Assembly (NCBI GenBank): GCA_022316685.1 | Contig: JAKJHU010001536.1 | Span: 1-64,000 of the forward strand | Direction: 5' to 3' | Length of the DNA stretch: 64,000 nucleotides | Source of the DNA: Progne subis subis | Lineage: Eukaryota; Chordata; Aves; Passeriformes; Hirundinidae | Shown here: positions 57,296 through 64,000 of the stretch, in pieces | How the letters are laid out: each line of letters opens with the position of its first letter | How positions within the stretch are numbered: position 1 is the stretch's first letter | Position numbers and translations under genes: made by a program | Notes under the pieces: generated by a model | Databases searched by the model: none | What the model saw: only the letters and a program-made list of their open reading frames with translations | What the model was told of the DNA's origin: nothing

Positions 57296-60154
57296 CTGCC
57301 AGGGCTGAGGCTCCTCATGGCCCCTCATGGGCCTTCATGGCTCTTCATTTTCCCTCATAGCATCTCACATCCCCTCACATCCCCTCACAGCCGCAGGCAT
57401 GGGCTCCTCCCAAAGGAGAAGGGGTCAGGCCCTGCTTGTTCTCCTTTCATTTCGGTCCTTCAAGCCATGAGTAAAGAAAGGCTGAAATGGAACTTTCCCC
57501 AGCGTTTCCCTCGGGGTTCATTGCGGCTGAAGCTGTGTGCTGGCGCTGGCCCCAGCGCGAACATCCCTGCAGCCGCCCAGGCCTTTGCTGTCCCCCCGTG
57601 TCCATTCCCTGTGCCCGAGTCCCGCCCGGCTCTGGCAGCAGCAGGAGCCGCAGCGCAGCGGGCGCCGGCCCGGCCCAGCCGGGGCTCCCGGGCAGGAGCA
57701 GCAGCAGTGCCGGCCCCTTCCCACCTGCTCCTGCCTCGGCTTCCAAGGGCTTTTTCCAGCTGAATGCTGGAGTAGAGCAACAATCACCCACTAACAGCCC
57801 CGATTCCTCAGGGCCCGGCTGTGCTGCCCTGACCCAGCCTCCAGAGAAAGAAAGGATCGGGTTCCAGCGCTGTTTTCAGTGCTGTTTTACTCACCCTGAG
57901 GTGACAGCAGGAGGCTGCTACTGTCTTTGCCTTGGGAATTGTAGATCCTGTCTGCTCTTGTCCCTCCTCTGGTTGCCATTTGACTTTTATCTGTAAAGCT
58001 GCAATTGCCTTTTTGATCAGTGTCACCCAGAGTTCTTTCAGACAGGAAACTCTGGCATCTTGAGTAGCAGATCCCCAAATGTTCACAAGCCCCTGAGCAC
58101 AAAGTTGAGGAGAATTAAAGCCACACAGGCCACATTTGGCACTCAACACAGCCCTGTTGCTGGTGCTGCTGAAATAGAATCAACTGACAGAGACATTGCA
58201 GAAATTGCTTCCTGCCACACAGTACCCATCATTCTCCCCCGCCTCCTCCTCTCCTAGCACGAAACAAATTCCAGCTTGGAGGAGGCTTCCCAAGAGGGCA
58301 CTCCGGCTCCTGTTTTAGCCTTGCAGAGCTCCTTGCAGAGCAACAGGGCATCTTTCACAAGCTCAGGTTTCTCATTTCATGAGGCAACTGTGATCAAAAT
58401 GGCCTTTTGCAGAAAGACAAAAGCAGAGGGAATGGATTAGAAATTATTCTTAAAAATGACCCTTCTTACAGACCAAGTTCACCAAGTATTCCCTGCATCT
58501 CTCCTTTTCAGATTCTTTCAGTCATCTCCTCGGAGAGGTTCACCTTGTTTGGTGCTTATCATGAACTGATTGTACTCTTGATTTATATCAATGCAAGAGA
58601 TGTAGAATCATCTAAACTGAACACAGAAACAAACTCCCTCTGTCAGCCCATTTTCATTCTCTAGATCACGTTCCAGGCATCCATGGAGATGTTGGAATGA
58701 TTTTTACACAACTCTCCACTCCAGGCTGCAGCCTCTGGAGATTCTTTCTCTGCATTCAGCCAGGCTTGTATTCCCTAACAATTCCTGGAACCCCATCATG
58801 TTTTCTTAGGGTAGAACAGTAAAATGAAAACCTTAAAAATGGCACAAGTCCCTAGTCCACCAGGAAAAAAAGGACAAGTTGTAAAGTTCTCCAAACATTT
58901 GTCCTGCTTTGCTGCAAGAGTCGTGTTGTACACACAGTGTGGAAAGCCAAGAGAAGCTGGCTGGTGGCACATCTTGTGACAGAAGCTGCATCTCATTCTC
59001 CAGGAAAGGTTCTTGAAAAGAGCAGACAGCACTGTGGAGAAGATTCCTGGAAAACTGAAACAGCTTTCCAGAAGTGAAATGAAAATGGAAAGAAAGAAGC
59101 CAAGATGTTTTCCTTGATTTATTTCTATGCTGCCCTTTTTCCATGTTGCACTACTTCTCCATCCCATTATTCCCAATGGATCTCACCTCTAAGACTGATG
59201 ACATTGTGAGTTTTAGACACTCTGAAGTACCATGAGCTATGCACAGTTTGCCTTCCGTTTTTGGAAAGCAATGCTGGAGACACAAGTGCAGTGCTTGGGT
59301 CAGGCATGAATCCTACAGACAGGGAATGTGCCCTGACAGTGTCTGAGCCTCAGCATGGACAATGCACAGCAGCGTTGCTGTGCTGGGTTCCCATGGAACC
59401 CGCCAGGAGCAGCTGCTGAGGTCAGAAGCCATGGCAGCCACCACCCTGCTCCAAAGGCCCTTGGCAGGGTGGGCTCCTGCCCTGGCTCTGTGTGCCAGGA
59501 GCTGGCAGCGCTGGGTGCAGGGAGCCCAGGGAGGGCACAGAAATGCTGGGCTGAGAAATGCTGGGGGGACAGCGAGAGGGGCGTGTGCAGCCGGCCAGGG
59601 CACAGGAGCAGCACGCACAGGGGCACAGCCTGCAGGACAGATGGCCAAGGGCTGGGCAGGGCTGGCAGGGCCACAGGCACCCAGGCCTTTGTCCCCTGGG
59701 CTCTGGCAGCCTCTGGAGGCCCCACAGAAGGAACTTTCCTTTCAGGGGCTGCACTTTGGTCCTCCCTGGCCCCTCCCTGAGGAGACTGGCAGGGGTTTCA
59801 GTTTGATGACATTTGTCCTTGCTGCCCTCCCATCCCACTGCCCCACAAACAGCTCCGAGGCACCCGTGAGGGACAGGCCCTGCTGTGCCAGGCCTGGGCT
59901 CAGGGCTCGGCCTTTCTGCTTCCTCCAGCCAAGCCAGGCCTTGCTGAGCCCTGCAGTTCCTGCTGCTGTGCCCCAAGCTCTCTCGGCCGGTGCTGGAAAG
60001 GGACTTGAGGTACCTCGATCCCCTCGGGTGGCGCATGGGAAAACAACAAACTTCTCAGGAGGATGGAGAACAAACTTTTAACTTGCAAACTTCAGAGAAT
60101 GAGATACGTGGGTAATCTTAAAGCAACATGGGATTACAGTAAATAACTTCAGAA
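57296..60154. other. Gene-free stretch; a few unexplained frames
   Basis: Short 'cctcatgg' repeats occur at 57315-57395. Minus frames at 57808-58149 (113 codons) and 58796-59176 (126 codons) have non-repetitive composition but no domain that I recognise and no clear splice sites. 59300-60050 is GC-rich with overlapping chance frames on both strands. Confidence 0.4.
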
Positions 60155-61385
60155 CGCACTGACTGAGCAAACTCTAAGCAGTCCAACTTCCAGTTCTCCA
60201 GATTTTGAGTAGAGGAAGTCAGGAAAAGAGAGAGGGAGACAGAGATCCACAGTCGCCCTTGGATCCAGCACCATCTCAGCTGCTGTGATCTCCGGGGCCG
60301 TGGGACGTGTCAGTGTCACAGCCGTGTCACAGCCTCACCTGCTCTGGTCCCTCTCACAGGTGGGGTTTTTGGGGTGCCAGGGGCTTGGCAGCCACTTTGG
60401 GGCTGGACCAGAGGCTGCAGTGGCTGGGGCTGGGGCAGTGACCATCCCACCTACACAGAACTTGCCCTGGCCCCCAAACACACACTGGAGATGTCTGGGG
60501 CCATTCATCATTTCTCTGCTCTCCAGCACTGAGGCAATGGACTCTGGCTGCAGCTCTGAGCTCGTGCCCAAGGCAGCCACCCCTGGCAATGGGGCTCCAT
60601 GGAGCTGCTCTCAGGAAATCCCCCAAGAGTTGGGGAGTGGCCCAAAACTGCCTCAGAAATGTGGGATACCTCAAAATCTCTTCAGCAATGTGGAATATCT
60701 AAAAACTCCCTCAAGAACTAGCACCCTTCCCGTCATCATCCCCAGACTTTGGATGTCTTATTCCAGACCCCACCCCATCACCACAATCCCAACCAAATCC
60801 ATCCCACCCCTGCCATCCCAAGCCCTATTTCCCCAATTTCACACCTCCCAAACCACATCCCACCCATCCTGTCCCACCTCAGCCCTTCTGATTGGCACCC
60901 TACTTCACCCATTCCCCTTCCAACCCCATCCCTCCTGAGGGGCTGTGCAATCAAGTAATTTTTTGGTGAGATTGTGTAGTTTTAGCATGAAGTGGTTTTG
61001 AGGTGACAGATCAAACCCTCTCATCTTTCTGTGCCCAGAAATGGAGACCACCACACCAGATACCCCACAAACCCCCAAATCCTCCCAAGTATCTGCCTGA
61101 GTCCCAGGTTGCCCTGAAACACTAGTAAAACATGAGGCTTTAGATGCCTTTGATGAATTTGTTGATTTTTATCCCCAGTTTTGTCTGGTTTAAAGGGATG
61201 AAGATGAATCAAAAGAATATAAGGGACCACCAAAGAAAAGGACCACCAGCCCAGTGTCCTTCCAGTGCAGATCGCTGGGAATGTAGGTCACCAATTCTCT
61301 GCCCAATGTGGGTCCTCTGAAGCAGGACTAAGTTGGAGCACTGCACAAAGCTCTTCCCGCAGCTGAGGCACTCTTAGGCCTTCCC
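60155..61385 (-). repeat. Third copy of the zinc-finger 3' flank
   Basis: Matches 23505-24500 in the same orientation (for example 'gtgccaggggcttggcagcc', 'ttggggctggaccagaggct'), with an extra ~140 bp insertion around 60460-60600. It is more diverged than the two arms are from each other. Confidence 0.75.
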
Positions 61386-62962
<1,577 letters not shown>

Positions 62963-63004
62963 CTGGGGGAGGAAGGACAAGGACAGGATGGGATTTGCCT
63001 CTGT

Positions 63005-63400
63005 CCAATCAAATTGTGGCCTGCAGTACTCCTGGGGTAACAGGTGTGGTTTTGTAGAAGCAGTGCTCCTGTAGAACAGTATAGTTTTCTTCTGAAGGTC
63101 CAGTGGTGGTGCAGATGGGTCTGGTCTTCCTCTGGGAATCCAGTGAAAACTGGCTGCTTCTGGTGTTTAAATCTCAGCTTATATCCAGGTAGGAATGCTT
63201 GGCTCCTCCCTCTGGGTGGAGCATCTCACAATGGGATGATGTAATTTTATCAGTCATGCAGTGAGAGGCAATGGCCCATTAACAGAAGATATCTCCCTGG
63301 AGGGAGGATGGGTCATGGAGGAGATCAAGAACACTGCCCCATCTGGTTTTAACAGGGCCATTAACTAAAGATATCGCCTTGGAGTTATGAGAAATGGGTC
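63005..63400 (-). repeat. Dispersed interspersed repeat, copy 4 of 4
   Basis: Same orientation as 26190-26600, starting at 'ccaatcaaattgtggcctgc'. In the left arm ~1.2 kb including ZNF-B exon 1 lies between the zinc-finger exon 2 and this repeat; here they abut. Confidence 0.7.
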
Positions 63401-63479
63401 ATGGAACTGTTTTTACTTGGATCTAGTTGGTTTGTTTTCAAACTAGCACTCTGGGAGAAGTGGGCCACACTTGGAAACT

Positions 63480-63740
63480 ATTGTGAGAAGTTTGGAGTTA
63501 CTGGTCTACATTGTGGGTGACTGGGCATGACTGGGAGCATGCAGGGAGGGAGGGACTGGGATCATCTGTGGAGTGACTGGGACTATACTAGGGGCAACTG
63601 GGAGTATCAGGAACACACTGGAGGAAAGTGGGGCAACTGGGAGCAACTGGGACCATGCTGGGGCAAACTGCATCATCATGGGGAATGACTGGCAGTGACT
63701 GGGCTCCTACTGGGAGTGCTGACAAAACTGAAAGCGCACA
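63480..63740 (+). repeat. ACTGGGA-rich minisatellite
   Basis: The word actgggag, gactggga or gcaactggga recurs about every 10-25 bp, with several consecutive variants between 63515 and 63720. Confidence 0.7.
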
Positions 63741-64000
63741 GGGTGGGGGCACTAGGCTGATACTAGAAGCAGCCTCTTCTGGCACCAGGACCACTGAACC
63801 CCTTTCCAGTGAGATATGAACTTCAAAGGAATCCAGGGTTTTAGAAAAGATTTTAGCTACAGATAAGCTTTGCCAGAATTAGTTAAAGTAGATAGATAGA
63901 TAGGCTGTGCTGGAAATAATTAGGAGTCAGTGGTTAGTTGAAAGGAAATGAATCTAAAAAACAATCCCAGATCTAAATACCTATTTGCTTGTCATTTTTG
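63741..64000. other. Gene-free end of window
   Basis: A short (GATA)3 run near 63891. Nothing else recognised. Confidence 0.4.

Noticed and set aside
57808..58149. Possible exon of an unknown gene (minus)
   Set aside because: Composition looks gene-like but I found no matching splice pair, no neighbouring exon in phase and no domain that I recognise. Noted as unexplained only.

Overview
This is a vertebrate window, almost certainly from a bird and most likely a passerine. The support is an OR14-type (gamma-c) olfactory receptor and its fragments, CR1 LINE tails, a family of two-exon C2H2 zinc-finger genes with a [17 protein letters not shown] first exon, and several LTR insertions. No bacterial-type operon, CRISPR array, rRNA or tRNA is visible. 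The mix of LTRs, duplicated blocks and decayed genes suits a repeat-rich chromosome such as W, a subtelomere or a dot microchromosome; that placement is inference.

Layout. 1-10.8 kb holds a 1.48 kb solo LTR with a perfect 5-bp target-site duplication (TSD), a frameshifted olfactory receptor (3469-4423, minus), a ~145-bp tandem array and a CR1 tail. 10.8-18 kb is mostly non-coding, with a 1.2-1.4 kb block duplicated in tandem. 18-20.4 kb holds a CpG island followed by the only zinc-finger gene whose frame I can follow intact (ZNF-A, 19124-20341, plus); its intron contains a solo LTR. About 21.16-28.15 kb and 38.07-44.74 kb are arms of a large inverted duplication around a ~9.9 kb spacer. Each arm carries the same decayed zinc-finger gene (ZNF-B minus, ZNF-C plus) and the same olfactory-receptor tail. 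The left arm alone carries a 658-bp solo LTR, and the right arm preserves the empty site. The spacer holds a three-level nest of LTRs, another solo LTR, CR1 pieces and a ~37-bp minisatellite. 44.95-46.72 kb is a mosaic of segments also found at 5.8-7.0 kb and 15.6-16.6 kb.

46.72-57.30 kb is a 10.6 kb gammaretrovirus-type provirus on the minus strand. It has two ~615-bp LTRs, a tRNA-Pro-type primer site, gag separated from pro-pol by an in-frame UAG, pol, env and a polypurine tract. All coding regions contain breaks. 60.2-63.4 kb is a third copy of the zinc-finger block (ZNF-D, minus), whose decayed frame still shows 16 finger units but whose first exon has been lost.

Together the window shows repeated duplication of one zinc-finger and olfactory-receptor neighbourhood, with LTR insertions before and after the duplications. 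ZNF-A is the only plausible working cellular gene. The other genes are pseudogenes or fragments. All identities were judged by eye; no database search was possible.
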